From: Raphanus sativus | Lineage: Eukaryota > Streptophyta > Magnoliopsida > Brassicales > Brassicaceae | Direction of reading: 5' to 3' | Assembly: GCF_000801105.2 (NCBI RefSeq) | Contig: NC_079511.1 | Location: forward strand, 23,025,792 to 23,089,791 | Length of the DNA: 64,000 nucleotides | In this document: positions 46,968 to 59,390 of the stretch, piece by piece | Numbering within the stretch: the first letter of the stretch is position 1 | Layout of the letters: each line of letters starts with the position of its first letter | Notes under the pieces: model-generated | What the model was told of the DNA's origin: nothing | Database searches by the model: none | The model's input: only the letters and a program-made list of their open reading frames with translations | Translations under genes and position numbers: made by a program

Positions 46968-49900
46968 TATCATGATGAAATAATTACATTCTAAGGCAGT
47001 TTACAAGTTTTTATTACACTGCAGAGCAGTTTGTGCTACTAAGATAAAACATTTCTTAAGATGAAACATTTCTTAAGTCTTTCGGGAGATGACTTACACA
47101 GAAGTCTTCAAAAAAATTATTCTGAAATTATGATCAAACCTTGGTTATCACAGAAGAGTCCATGTAAGTCATTTTCTGGAAGACTTACATGGAAATCATA
47201 TAATTAAAATTAAATATTTAAATTTTATTTTTTTTTAATTACAAAAGTAACCTGAGATGACTTACAATTGCCTAGTTAAATGTAATATTTAAGTTTTATT
47301 TTTTTAGTGGAAGACTTCCATGTAAGTATTTTAGAAAAAAATCAAATTTCTAACAAAATTCTGTCAATTGCAAAACTAACATGTTTATCCTAGAAGATTT
47401 ACCGAAAATTTTTGTTGGGTATTTTGATTTTTTTTTCAAAAACAAAAGTAAGCTCATATTTACAAAGGAAGACTTCCAAAGAAGTCCACTCTATAATAGA
47501 CTTCGCTGAAAGTCTTACTTTGTAAAATTTTAATTTCAAAAATGACATAAATGGAAGACTTCATAGAAGTCTTTTGAACGACTTTCATGGAAGTCTTATA
47601 CGTCAAAGTTTAATAAATTTTTATTTTCTTAAAAAACTTCAAGATTTTTTAATGTTTTCTTGTTAATTCATGTATATTAGTCGATATTTGGGGATCCTGA
47701 ATGAAATTCATAATTTAACTGGTTTTAATTATGTGGTTACCAAAATTCATGTCTATTAATGTTTCTAGTTAATTTGAGAAGACTTCTACGTTAGTTTTTG
47801 TAAACTTTTTAAGTAACTTTAAGATATGTTTTTTAACTTCAAAAGTGTTAAATAACTTCAAGAATATAAAGTCATATGGTTTAATGTATTTTCTTAGATC
47901 ATAATATATACTTTTTTAACTTTCATGAAATTTTAATTTTCACTTAAAATTTGAATTTCCTGCTTAAATTTTAATTTTTGCTTAATTTTTCCGCTTATAT
48001 TTCAATTTCCCATTTTAAAATCCTCGCTTTAAATTTAAGTCTTCCGGGAAGTCTTCTAGTTAAACTGTTATATGTTTAAACTTATGTAATGTTTAATATT
48101 TTGTGAATTTGGCTAAGTTTTCTTGAGAAGTCTTTCCCCTTAGTTGTAATAAATTTGACTAATTTTTATGTGTTATTGTGTTTTGTTATTGAAGTTGTAT
48201 CAATAACTTCAATAATGTCAAGTATTTTTGACAAGGTAATATTGTAGACATAAACATATTTACCAATTTTTTTATTAACAAAAGAATTAACAATTAAAAG
48301 AATACACATTAAAAGAATACACATACAAATCAGAAAAACAGACAATAAACAAAATCATTATAGATCATTCATGCACAAAGACAAATTTGGATTCCACTTG
48401 ACATGGAGAAGACTCTGTCAGAAGACTTCGATGGAAGTCTTTTAGCGCATTATATGTTAGGAGACTTCATAAAAGTCAATCAAAGTCTGATTCAGATTTG
48501 AAAAACCTGCAAATCCAAAAATGTTCAAATTTCAAAATAGAGAAAATAAATAGAAGATGAGATAAATCTATCTTTAAAGAACACACAAAAATACATATCC
48601 AAAAAAAATTAGGTCTACATTTAAAGGAGTAGAAGATGTGAAACCATGTGCAAAATAAGATGAATTAGTAAGAAATACATGAGATTAAAAATGATTAATT
48701 GATATAAATTTTGGTGTTTTCAAGTTCTAAGAGAGGTTGGAGAGTTTTATTTTGGGAAAAAGTAAAAACTTTAAGCAATGAGAGGTTACCAGATGAAAAA
48801 AAACAGACATAAAAACTTACCAAAACATTCAGATTTGTTATTAAAAAAGGAGACATGGGAGAAATTTTTGTGAGAAGGCTTCCAAGAAGGCTTCTAGTGC
48901 ATTATACGTTAGAAGACTTCCGAGAAGTTCTTCCAAGCTTGGCTCAGATCTGAAAATCTACATATTCAAAAACAAATGACTTAAAAGAAAGAGAAAAACT
49001 TCAAAATAAGATAAAAGCTTTAAGCAACAAATTTTTCTTTTTCATAATATAATAATTTTAAGCAACAAAAGATTATGAAAAAAATCAGACATAAAAACTT
49101 ACCAAAATTCTTAGATCTGTCATAAAAAGGAGACATGAGAGAAAACTTTGCCAAGAGACTTCGAGGAAGCCATCTAGTGCATTAAATGTTAGAAGATTTT
49201 CAGAGAAGTCTTCCAAGTCTGTTTCAGATCTGGAAAAATCTGTATATCCAAAAGCATTTAAATGACTTCAAAACATTGAAAAACTTCAAAATAAGGTAAA
49301 AACTTAAAACAACAAAAAGAGTTTTCAAAATGTAATTTTTTTTAAGCAACAGGAGGTTACCAAGTGAAAAAATCTGATTTATAGATCTAAATTTAAAGAA
49401 GTGGAAGATAAGAACCATATAATGAAAAACCTGCAAAAACAAAATAAATCAGTGAGAAATATGACATGAGATAAAAATTGAGAAATTGATATAAAGTTTA
49501 GTGCTTTTAAGTTCAAAGAGATTAGAAAAAAGTTGGAGAGTTTACAATGAGAAACATTACATATTTGGTGCAACAATTTGAGAGGAAGAGAGAAAATGTG
49601 TAAATTTTTCTTTATTTAGAAAGACAAAAATTCCAATAAAATTAAATATTTTGATTTAGAAGACTTGCAAATTAATCTTCTAATAGAAAACCTTCTAGAA
49701 GACTTGAAAGTCTGCTAGACTCAAAATTTACTATTTACCTAGACTCAAAAGTCTTGTATTTTTAAGTCACCTAAACCATAAACTTAAAATAACTAACTAA
49801 CTAAAACAAATACTCCATTAAACATGAAATCAACTTTAGAAGTGTTTAATATACACAAAACTAAACACACAAAAAGTCAAAATTTTATTTTTCAAAAAGA

Positions 49901-50705
49901 AAGTTAAGCTTCCAGAATCTAACACTAAGAATACATACAATACTACAACATTTGTTACCAAACTCTTAACCAAAGAATACCATGACACACTTACATTTAC
50001 TTACTCATCTATGTTTTAAACAATTCAATTTTAATAGATCTTAATTTATATCATTTACAAATGTTTATAGTTACATAAATTCATTTTTCCCACATCAAAA
50101 TAATTTTTATAAAATTTAGAATTTATTTTTAAAATCTACTATATGAGAAGTCTTACAGAACCTCAGAAAACAGAAATTTGAACTCGCCGCAACCATGGTC
50201 GTTGACATCACCATATACATTACAATTACATCAGCATCAGAGATATAGCTTCACACATCTTAAAAGATAGATTGAATAATAAAAATACTGATTAAACACA
50301 TGTTTTCTTTTAAAAAAATCTGAAGAAACAACATACATTTTACAAAGAAAATTAAGAACCAAAGAAGAAAAAATGGAGAAAATAAAAAAGAAAGAGAAAT
50401 ATGGACCCCACTTCATTTTGTTTGTTAGGAAAAACGTGATTCAATTATCTAAAAATCAAATATAATATTTAATTAGGTTAAATATCATTTAGTTACAACC
50501 TTGTTCAGTTTGTTTATAACTATAAAGTGGTTTGGTGAAAAAAAACTGTCTTAGTAGCACAAACTGTTCTGCAGTGTAATAAAAACTTGTAAACTGCCTT
50601 AGGATGTAATTATTTCTAAGATAAAGTGTCTTAGTAGTTGAAACTGTCTCAATATGAAATAAAAACTCAGAAATTGCCTTTAAGTGTAAATCACTCTATG
50701 ATGAT
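46968..50705. mobile_element. 3.7-kb non-autonomous MULE built of internal repeats
   Basis: The element spans 46977-50696. The left end begins GAAATAATTACATTCTAAGG and the right end, reverse complemented, begins GAGTGATTTACACTTAAAGG. Inside this, a unit of about 70 bp containing GGCAGTTTACAAGTTTTTAT is inverted at the left end and at 50550-50619, with a second, more diverged unit at 50628-50697. The flanks TATCATGAT (46968-46976) and TATGATGAT (50697-50705) match in 8 of 9 bases. There is no transposase. The interior carries many AGAAGACTTC-type short palindromes and three large diverged repeats. Confidence 0.78.
48390..49260. repeat. Diverged large tandem units inside the MULE
   Basis: Similar blocks start near 48400, 48850 and 49130. 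Each has GAAGACTT/AAGTCTTC motifs, then CTAGTGCATTA or AGCGCATTATATGTTAG, then CAGATCTG-like and CAAAA-rich phrases in the same order. Confidence 0.6.
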
Positions 50706-51146
50706 TTTCATTCTACCGTGAAACCGAATCGTGGACGAGGCAGACCAGTGATAGATTATCGAAATAAACGTCACTAGTATAAATAATGAATACGAGCCAC
50801 AACACTTATAAGAATTACATGAATTTACAATTTATTTTATGATCTTAGTAAAGAAAATATGTTCAAAAATCATAAACTAAATATAAGGTAAAAATGATGA
50901 TGATGTTATCTATTCTTTCCGTTTCACAAAGATGCATTTTTTACCTTTTCAATATATTATTTAATAAAACAATTGTTAACTTCAAAAAAATTAATTATGT
51001 TTATTAGATTTCTATTGGTTAAAATTTATGAAAAACTGTTATCCGCAAAAATTAATACATTTTTAATGTGTGTTCTTAATATATGTGAAAAGTCTAGAAT
51101 AAATATCTTTTTGAAAGAGAAAATATATATATATATATATATATGT
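50706..51146. other. AT-rich DNA left of the duplicated segment
   Basis: It contains a CTTTCCGTTTCACAAAGATG phrase at about 50917 of the kind found at MITE ends, and (AT)n at about 51127-51146. No gene was seen. Confidence 0.45.
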
Positions 51147-51365
51147 TTTTCAGACTGTAGAGGCTTTGAGCTGCCTGATCATGTACTCACAAGTTCTCTT
51201 CTGCTTCTGTTTGATGAGCTGAGAAACAGTTTTAACGAATGTTCTCTTTTTAGCTGTTATTCTCTTAACTGCGGTGACGTGTACACCAAACCTGTCGCAG
51301 ATACGGTTGAAGAGTTCAGGAAAGCTTTTGTTGCTTACCTTGTAATGTCGTTAGAGAATAACGCG
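51147..51365 (+). pseudogene. Inverted copy of the MULE-transposase-like gene, first part
   Basis: Reading plus, it gives CRGFELPDHVLTSSLLLLFDEL and YSLNCGDVYTKPVADTVEEF. It closely matches 44835-44620 on the other strand. The copy begins at an AG-like border (TTTTTCAG) and breaks off at TAACGCG (51359-51365). The same TAACGCG restarts it at 58561. It is a non-functional fragment. Confidence 0.85.
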
Positions 51366-52595
51366 CAGGGATAAGCTACTCAAGTCATCGACTAAGACAT
51401 CGAATTATTGAATTATGGGAGCATATTAAAAAAGAAGTCTTATTAATATTTTTAAACAAATAAAATTTATACAGGTTTTTTTAGCTAAATATTTATTTTT
51501 GGGGGGTTATTTAGCAAAGTTTAAATGATTATTTTGGAAGAATTGGAGTTGATATTGTATCAACTATAAAAATATTAAGTATGATTTAGAAACCTTCGTA
51601 AAAGATTTATAAAATTTTATAATATAATTTTGTAAGTCAAAATGACTTTATAAACCTTTGTTATGGTTTTATAAGTTTTAATATATGAATTTAAGTTTTT
51701 TATATAAATTACTAGGATCGGCCCGTCCTACGGGCGGGATGTAAAATATGTTGATTATATGTGAAGATTTTTAAAATGGAAAAAAACACGTGATCCAATA
51801 TACCGGAAAAAATGAGATAGTTTTTTGGAGCTTTTTATACACCTGGAGCGGGAAATGTAACACCAGCCTCTGTCCATCTTGATTCTGTGATGTATTTAAT
51901 GTAGGGAAATTGCCAAAAATACTATTTTCTAAAATATCATCTATATTGAAATGGATGGAGTATTTAATAGGCTTTGGTTGGTGTTAATTATATGTTACAT
52001 TTTCTATTTTTGTGTTATTGTCATTTTAAAATACCACGTCATCCAGCAATTTGATTTTTGTCAAAAGTTCAGGACTTTTTTTAATCTAAATGACAGAATA
52101 GGTCGTTAAAAGTTTTAAGAAACTTGGGAAAATACTTTGCTATATAATGTTCGGAACTCAGAACAAATTTATTTTACACAAATGTTATGCATTGTTAGGT
52201 TAATGTTTTAAAAACTTGTATGGAAACTATTTACGTAATTAGTTTTTCGCAGCATTAAGATTTTGTGGCCCATTTTTCCTGGTTATTAAAATAACTTGAG
52301 ATTTATGTACATTTAGGCATAGGCCTATATAAACTCAGAGCCGGCATAATAATGTTTTAGGCTTGATAGTATTATATAAAATGACAGAGGTGATTATTAA
52401 TGTTTATGGCTACTGGATCTTGGTATATTTGAGCAAACATTGAAGGGTTGCATTAACTTAAACCAAGCGTACAAACTATGAACATTCAAGCCAAACACAA
52501 TGTAAAAGAAATTTCAGAAAATGCAGATTGTTTAGGAAGTTAAACAAACCAGAAACAGACACCACTTCTAAATTATTAAAAAAGAAACCTCATCG

Positions 52596-54022
52596 ATGGC
52601 AAAGCATTATTCTTGACCACCTTGGATGCTTGCTTCAGTGGAAGCCATCTTTGATTCGTCACCATCTGGAGCTGCCCCCACATTCGGTGCTGCCTGACTG
52701 CTACCCCCAGTTTCAACCTTAGCAAGAACTGTGTTAGGACTTACACGGTGAAAAAGATTCTGAGAGTTAGAATGGAGTCAGCTGCTAATATGGTGCTCGA
52801 CACATACTAAAACGCACAGGAATAGTATAGTACAATATGTTACATACTGGAGGGCACCAACAGCATGTGTATTGTCGCAGTGCGGAGACGGTGCGTTGAA
52901 GCTTTTTGGTGCACTTAGAGCAAACAACATAACACCACCATTTTTCCATAAGAAGTCAATATCCTAGATGTTGGGAATCCAGAATCAAAGCAATGTTATC
53001 AACCATGTAATTTAAAAAGAAAGTCTAAGGTTTGAGGGACTACCTGAGATGGAGCAGTTATAACAAACTCCTTAAGCTCAGATATGGTCATATACTCAAC
53101 CTTGGCACGTCCTCTCAGAAGTGAAGCTGCTGATGGAAGCCCAGTGTTTGTGGGGACCAACCTGTGTAAATTTACAATGTTTTTGGTAAGCTTAGTATAT
53201 AAGTGTATCTATATAATCACCCTATTACTTGTAAAAGCAGATGTCCCCCACATTAGTCTCCTTATGGAAATAAATGTGCGTTCATGAAGTTCAACAAAAA
53301 AAACAAACGGCCTGCATGACAAAATTGTTGAAGGTATTAACAAACTCTGGAACTCTTATTTGAATCAGATGAGAGAAGCTTTAAAATAAAACGGTTACAC
53401 TACATACCTCCAACCATCTTCGGATTCAAGCTTGTAGCAATAATAACCCTTGGATCAACACACATAGCTTCCAGTCTGCTGTGTAACGAAACAGCGTGGG
53501 AGTCGAACAAACTCAGAGTCACAGACACATCGCTGCCAATATAATACAGATAGTTATGGCGGTGTCTTTGTAATTTGCTATAAACATGATACATCCAATT
53601 TTCATAAATCACAGAGTTTAATATGAATAATTACTTGTCCACTTTGATGGTCGCCATCAAGTGTTTTTTTGCTTCCTGTGGGTCACTGACAGTAGTCTTC
53701 ACCACGGTGATCTCCCCAATGATGTCTCTGGAAGGCTGAATATTAAATTCAATTTCCGGTAATGATTATGACAACTGGAAAGAGGATTACCAAACCGGAA
53801 ACATTCTTCGGGCAGTGGAGAACTCGCAGTGGAGAACTCAGTTCAGTTAACAAATTCAAGGAGAGGAGGCTGCATCACTGAACCGGATTGAAAGAGAGGA
53901 GTCAGAGAACCTGAAGTTTGGATTACACCGAGCCACATCAAAGCCGGTGATAGAATACATCAACCCCGCCCTGAGATGAATCCCGGAGGTTGGAACCCGG
54001 CTAGCAGTCACGGTGGCTGGCA
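52596..54022 (-). pseudogene. Replication protein A 70-kDa-like (DUF223/OB-fold) gene remnant
   Basis: The exon-like blocks on the minus strand are, in order: MPATVTASRVPTSGIHLRAG with LMYSITGFDVARCNPNFRFSD (about 54022-53870); PSRDIIGEITVVKTTVSDPQ to VDK (about 53745-53636); SDVSVTLSLFDSHAVSLHSR (about 53533-53408); GLPSAASLLRGRAKVEYMTI with SELKEF (about 53163-53045); CYVVCSKCTKKLQRTVSAL (about 52930-52870, zinc-ribbon half); and a C-terminal tail ending SIQGGQE at 52596. Several borders keep GT-AG. The zinc-ribbon block has a stop and a frame jump before CDNTHAVGAL, so the gene is dead. RPA binds single-stranded DNA, and plant Helitrons often carry such genes. Confidence 0.75.
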
Positions 54023-54486
54023 TTGGTCACCTGAAACATAATTTAAAATCGTCATAATCAATAAACGAATCAGATACCCTTAATGGAATTACTGTGGAAC
54101 AGCTTCGTAAAGGTCAGAGAATGTCACACGATCACTTCCATCGGAAGTTTAAGAACAGACTAACCTTCGAATCAAGCAACAGCTAGCATGTCGACAGACA
54201 TGAGTTCTTCACCGCGCCTAATATTCCTCGCCTCCCGAACATCTACCGGACTTCAAACCGGAAAAAAACTTGAGAGTAAGCGATTGTCTAGAAAATATGT
54301 GGATTTAGATGTTTGAATAGATTGCTAGGATGAATTCGAGAGTAAGGATGCTTACCTTTTTATACTGGAGATCCCACAGTCTTGCAAGAGCAAATCTCAC
54401 ATCAACAAAAATCATCTTACATCAACAAATTTTTTTTAAAAATTAAACCAAAATCTAAACATCAAAATCATCTAAACTTAAGTTTC

Positions 54487-54818
54487 TAAGACCATCTCCA
54501 ATGGGACACTATTTTCTCCTCTATAATTCACTCCATAGAGTAACTCTATTATAGAGTTGGTTTTACTCCAATGGTTAACTCTATAATAAGAGTGACTCTA
54601 TTATAGAGTGAAAAATAGAGGGATGCAACCATTTTACTCTATATTTGGAGTGAAATAGTTGAATCCATCTATTTTCTACTCTATTATAGAGTCACTCTAT
54701 TATAGAGTCACTCTATTATAGAGTTAACCATTGGAGCAAAATCAACTCTATAATAGAGTTACTCTAAAATAGAGTGAATTATAGAGGAGAAAATAGTGCT
54801 CCATTGGAGATGCCCTAA
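54487..54818. mobile_element. MITE with TAA duplication (PIF/Harbinger-like)
   Basis: The element spans 54490-54815, flanked by TAA on both sides. The left end GACCATCTCCAATGGGACAC and the right reverse complement GGGCATCTCCAATGGAGCAC continue as near-perfect inverted repeats of at least 45 bp. Internally the phrase CTCTATTATAGAGT repeats, so much of the element can fold back. TAA duplications and these ends fit Tourist/Harbinger MITEs. Confidence 0.85.
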
Positions 54819-55691
54819 ATTAATAAAAGATACCCAGATCATCTTACATCAATAAACGTAACAAAAATTATTGAACTGTGAATAATAATGAAACATGTCT
54901 GAATAAAATCTGAAGCCAAGCAAAGACTAATTAATTAATTAATTAAAATACTAAAAGAAGAAGAAGAAAATAACTCACCAGGATCGCACGTTTGGTAAAA
55001 CTTCACCATATATTATCTGCAACATCAACAACAATAAAACCAATAAAAACATCAAATCTCACCAGAAAAAAATTGGATATTTTTCTTAGTACAAATATCC
55101 TTCTGATTTGCCGGCACTGGACTTGTTGGAGAAAAAAAACAAAACATGCAAGAATCTGAAAAAAAAGCACGGGAAAGAAGAGAGAGAGAGAGAAGAAAAA
55201 AACTGACCGGTGGTGAGAGCCTTGATAAGACCAGCTCAGCGACCTCTGAAGTCAGTAAAGACCTCTTCGACAATTCGAGGTGTTGGATGAGTGATCACCT
55301 CCATTTTTTTTTATCAAACCACACACCAGACGATTAATTAGCCTCACAGTCGCCAGAGAAAAAATGACTATTTCCGGTTAAAAATCAAAATCTGGGAACG
55401 AAGGAAGGAACCCTAATAGAAAACGAAGAGAGGAAAAGTTCAAAGAGAGGAATCTCGCAAATATTTATGACGAAACAGTTTCTGGTGGTGAGAAGAAGCG
55501 CAGAGGTCACCGTCTTCGATCAAGTCGCAGTAGGGTTAGAGGTTAGAGGCGACATCAACCGGAAGGACATCGCAGGAGTCCAATGATTTAATGAACCGGA
55601 CACGTGTCAGCGCTACAGGGGTTGAGTTTCCAGCCTGGCATCATACGTGGATAGGCTCAGGAGAGAACAAACTCTATTTTATATAAATAGA

Positions 55692-58062
55692 TTAGAGCCA
55701 GTCCACCCTACGGGCAGAAAGTTCAAATAAAAAATATTTAATATTAACTTATGAAGCATTTAAAATCATTATAATAGATGATGATATAGACAAACAAATA
55801 ATGAAAATAATTCTGAAATCGTATTGTTATTTTTGATAAATATTTTTGATTTGAATTAAAATGACAGTAATTTTCATTATTTTTTATTTTTTTGAGAATG
55901 CAAAATTAGCAAACATAATTCATAAAATGTAATAATATATAAACTATTATTATTTATATTTCAGTTTTACATAATAAAAACATAAAGTTCAAATAAAGAA
56001 TACTAAATTTCTTTCAAGAAGATCGGGTGTTGAGAGATTATATGATAAGATTCAACTCCGTGGTATATATAACCATACATATATTAAGTTAGAGTCTAAA
56101 AATTCAATATTCGAAAGAGAACTTACACTCTCTTTTTAAACTGGAGAATACTATTGTTGCACAATTCTGACACTATTAATTTCCACAGATGGTGACGATA
56201 TCTTTAGGATCTCTATTTTATATAATTGTAAAACTCAGCTGCAATACAACAATTATTATGCGTTCATTTCCAAAACAATAAATATTAAACAATAAATATT
56301 TTAGTATTAGATAAATTCAGATGGATGGTAGAGAAGCAAACATTACTTGCATCCACGCTTTAAGAATATAATACCTAGCCTGGTCAATAATTTTTTTAAT
56401 CAACAAACACCAAACTTCCATCAATATTCGGTAACTGTGATATACAAAGAGAGACAATTACTTCTAAGTTTAAACAAACTGAAAGTTACAGAGGTATATC
56501 TAATACGTGCTTAAGCTGAAATTATCATTATTTACAAATGCAAAGTTTTCTTTTGATAGTTCTTCGGTTTTCCACTGGCCGAAGTCTGTCCACTTACTCC
56601 CATTCAATCGCAAGCTATACACACTGTGTGCTTAGGGAGATGTTTCTGAACTTCCATCTGTATCATTAGAGCTTATGTGATCTCAGCACTCCTGTTAAAG
56701 TGGCAACATAATTAAACATATGAGTTAATAGTCCTATAAGAATCATCAAATTTGAACAAATACAAAGATTACAGATTCGATATGTTGTTAGGTGTCATCT
56801 TCTTATCATTAGTATCTACTTTGAAAGAAAGAAGCACAATTAGACATGGCCTTTGTAATCTGTTTTCCCACAAAAGAGTGATTAATTTACCTGTCCGAGA
56901 GCCTATCAAACTCCCATGTAATCCGAGAGCCTATCTCTCGTCACACTCTATGTGGCTTGTTCCATGGCTACTATCTCACTCTTTCCGTCAGCTGATCCAT
57001 CTCAACACTGTTTGTTCACCGCTCTCCGCTCTTGCTCTCCACTACTGGCTCCATCGCTCTCTGCCGCTTTTTCTTTTTTTCTCTCCGCCGAGAGCTGCCT
57101 TGCCGAGTGCTGACTTGCTCTCCGCCGCTTGCTCGTAGCCCTCCATCTCGCTCCTAGTGACATACCACACACGTTCTCAATTAAACCTCGAGTTACCAAA
57201 GGACCTCACATTGACAATAATAATACAACTTTTGTTTTATATCAGAAGCTCAAAAGAGAATTAGTTAACTGGGAGAACTTTGATTAGAATGAATATTCTT
57301 CACTTTAGTTTTAATTTCATAAAACCTATTAAGAGAAGCAGACAGAGACTTAATCAAGAAAAAAATCTATGTCAGACAAAGATCTAAACAGGAAAAATTG
57401 GTAATAAGGATTCAACACAACGGAATCGTAAAAATTAGAATTATAAAATTAAAAAAAAATGAACTGAAGCTGAGATTTAAAAGTAACCTGAGAATTCAGT
57501 AGAAGCATATCCACTCCCATGTACGTTCCTGGCCTCCCAGAAGCTGAACAACCGGACTTGAACGGGGAGGAGCATCGTCGGTCTTCAGGTCGAAAAGAAA
57601 TATCGATGCGTTAGAAATTTTCTGGATATAAGTCTACTATCTTATTCGTAGCAGAAAAAGCTTACCTTTTTATAATCAAAATCCAACCGCCTTGCATGAA
57701 GAAACTCGCATTCAAGGTAAATCGTGAGCGATCATTTAAGAAGGAATTTAAGATGAGGAATTTGTAACTGGTATAGATTGATAGTAAGAAGATGAAACAT
57801 CTCTCGGAACTCTGGTTCTGTCTCATTCTAATGGCGGAGATGAGGAGAGAAAAAACCTAATACGTAAAAACACTTGATGGGTTGGCATAATCGTAGAAAC
57901 AAAAGGCCCAGCTCAAATGCAAAAGCCCATGACGCCAACGTTAATGAAACGGCGAGTTTCACCGAACGTAACACGTGTCGACGCTAAAGAGCATGAATTA
58001 TCTAGGTGGAATCCGACGTGGACATCACGGAAGGGATGAAAAGGTTTCTTTATATATAAAGA
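55692..58062 (-). mobile_element. Helitron B, abutting Helitron A
   Basis: On the minus strand it starts TCTTTATATATAAAG at 58062, preceded by A. It ends with a decayed hairpin (CCCGTAGGGTGG) and CTAA at 55695-55692, directly followed by the TC start of Helitron A. The length is 2371 bp. The leader-like DNA at about 57480-57740 resembles 54180-54420 in Helitron A, including a GCTTACCTTTTTATA phrase, so both come from one family. No intact gene was found. Confidence 0.75.
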
Positions 58063-58560
58063 TTTATGGAATGGTATGGATTCACACATAACTGGCAATG
58101 ACTTATTTATAGAATTGAACTTTCTTCAAAAATCAAGATCTTTGAGGTTCGAAAGCCATCAAAGTGTTTAAGTTTTGAAAAAAAAAATCAAAACACATAA
58201 ATTACTTATTATATATTATTAACCATTATGGTATTTATCACAACTAAAAAAAGTTTTCCAAAATTAAAACTGATAGAAATTGTGTTTTACCATTTTACAA
58301 AAGATGTTAAATGGACTTTTTATATTCTCTATTGAAACAACTATGATTGAAAGACTTAACTATATAGATATAGTATATGATTTTACGGTGAAAATGTAAA
58401 AAAAAAGGTTTATATTTCAAGAATAAAAGTTCTTATAAACTGTTTATGAAATTTGATTTTTTGTTCTTGATATTATTTTGTGATCTTGATCAAATATGTA
58501 TAGAGGTATAAATTTTAAATTTAGTTTGGGGCATTATAAACCGTTAGACCGGCACTGAAT

Positions 58561-59390
58561 TAACGCGTTTCAGGTGGCAGCACCACCGTCAGAAAACGAC
58601 AAATGGAATGTTCAGCTGAGCGACTGCACCTGCACATGTGTGTAGGGGGGGGGGTCTCCAGAGGTTTAAGTTTCCATGTCTACACGCTCTAGCTGTCTGC
58701 TAGAAGCTGAAAATCAACCCTTTGCAGTATGTAGATGACTGTTACACTTGCGATCGGTATTACAAAATTTTTATTGCCGCTTTTTCTCCTGTTCCAATGT
58801 TATCAGCTTGGCCGGAAGATTCCGGAGTTCCGAGATTGTTTCCTCCAGCCATTCCAGCGCTGCCACTACCACCTCCACCTTGCGTAACATATAAGGTCCA
58901 ACGCAAAACAACTTCTAAGACATGGTAACAAGAAGAGCTGAGAAAAGGAAGCGAAGTGGGCATTTTGGTATGGTTAATGGTTTCATTTTTACTGTGTGGA
59001 TGCTGTGCCTGTAATGGAAACTGAAGGTGTGTTGATGTTTTTTGTATGTGAAAATTATTCCGGTTCGTTAACGAGAGCTTTTGTTAATAAGCAAATAGTA
59101 TGTGTATGTTAAGCTTAAGTTTTTTTAATCTGCAAGAGGTTTAATGCGGACAAGCCCATACCATCCTGTTTAGGTATGCACATTGACATCCTCCCGTAGT
59201 TTAGAGACTAAACTTGAGCTTCCAAGCATTCATCCTTGTATACAACATGGTGTTATTCTATATATAAGTTAAAAACAACTTTTGTGTTGATGTTGTTGAT
59301 CCTCCTGCTGTTGCTTGTTCGTCTCCATTGGCAAATATCGGTAGCTCCTGGAAAAGACAGAGAACCCAACAACCTCATGAAGCTACATGT
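58561..59390 (+). pseudogene. Inverted copy of the MULE-transposase-like gene, second part, plus downstream DNA
   Basis: It continues the copy begun at 51147. It has FQVAAPSEN-like coding with CAG intact, a C-rich SWIM region (CTCTC), a G-run longer than in the source, then YVDDCYTCDRYYK and SAWPEDSGVPRLFPP, a stop, 3' UTR-like DNA and the diverged small membrane-protein frame. It matches about 44640-43760 in reverse. The G-run (58646-58654) shifts the frame. Confidence 0.82.

Larger units (their letters stand above)
51712..55691 (-). mobile_element. Helitron A carrying an RPA70-like gene remnant
   Basis: On the minus strand it starts TCTATTTATATAAAATAGAG at 55691 and ends with a hairpin (GCCCGTAGGACGGGC, about 51721-51735), a short spacer and CTAG at 51715-51712, followed by T. 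The length is 3980 bp. It encodes a decayed replication-protein-A-like gene but no Rep/helicase. A MITE sits at 54490-54815. Confidence 0.85.
51366..58560. mobile_element. 7.2-kb composite insertion splitting the duplicated pseudogene
   Basis: The insertion is flanked by TAACGCG on both sides (51359-51365, 58561-58567). The ends read CAGGGATAAG and GGCACTGAA, suggesting a hAT-like carrier of about 0.84 kb (51366-51711 plus 58063-58560). Two minus-strand Helitrons (51712-55691 and 55692-58062) lie inside it. The carrier's class is uncertain because its ends are only weakly inverted. Confidence 0.6.

Noticed and set aside
51366..51711. The left side of the 7.2-kb insertion as a proven hAT end
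   Set aside because: CAGGG/CACTG ends look hAT-like, but the 8-bp flanks do not match when placed directly at those ends. Only TAACGCG a few bases away repeats, so the class is left open.
54490..54815. Long hairpin as a microRNA gene
   Set aside because: TAA target duplications and MITE-type ends explain it as a transposon.
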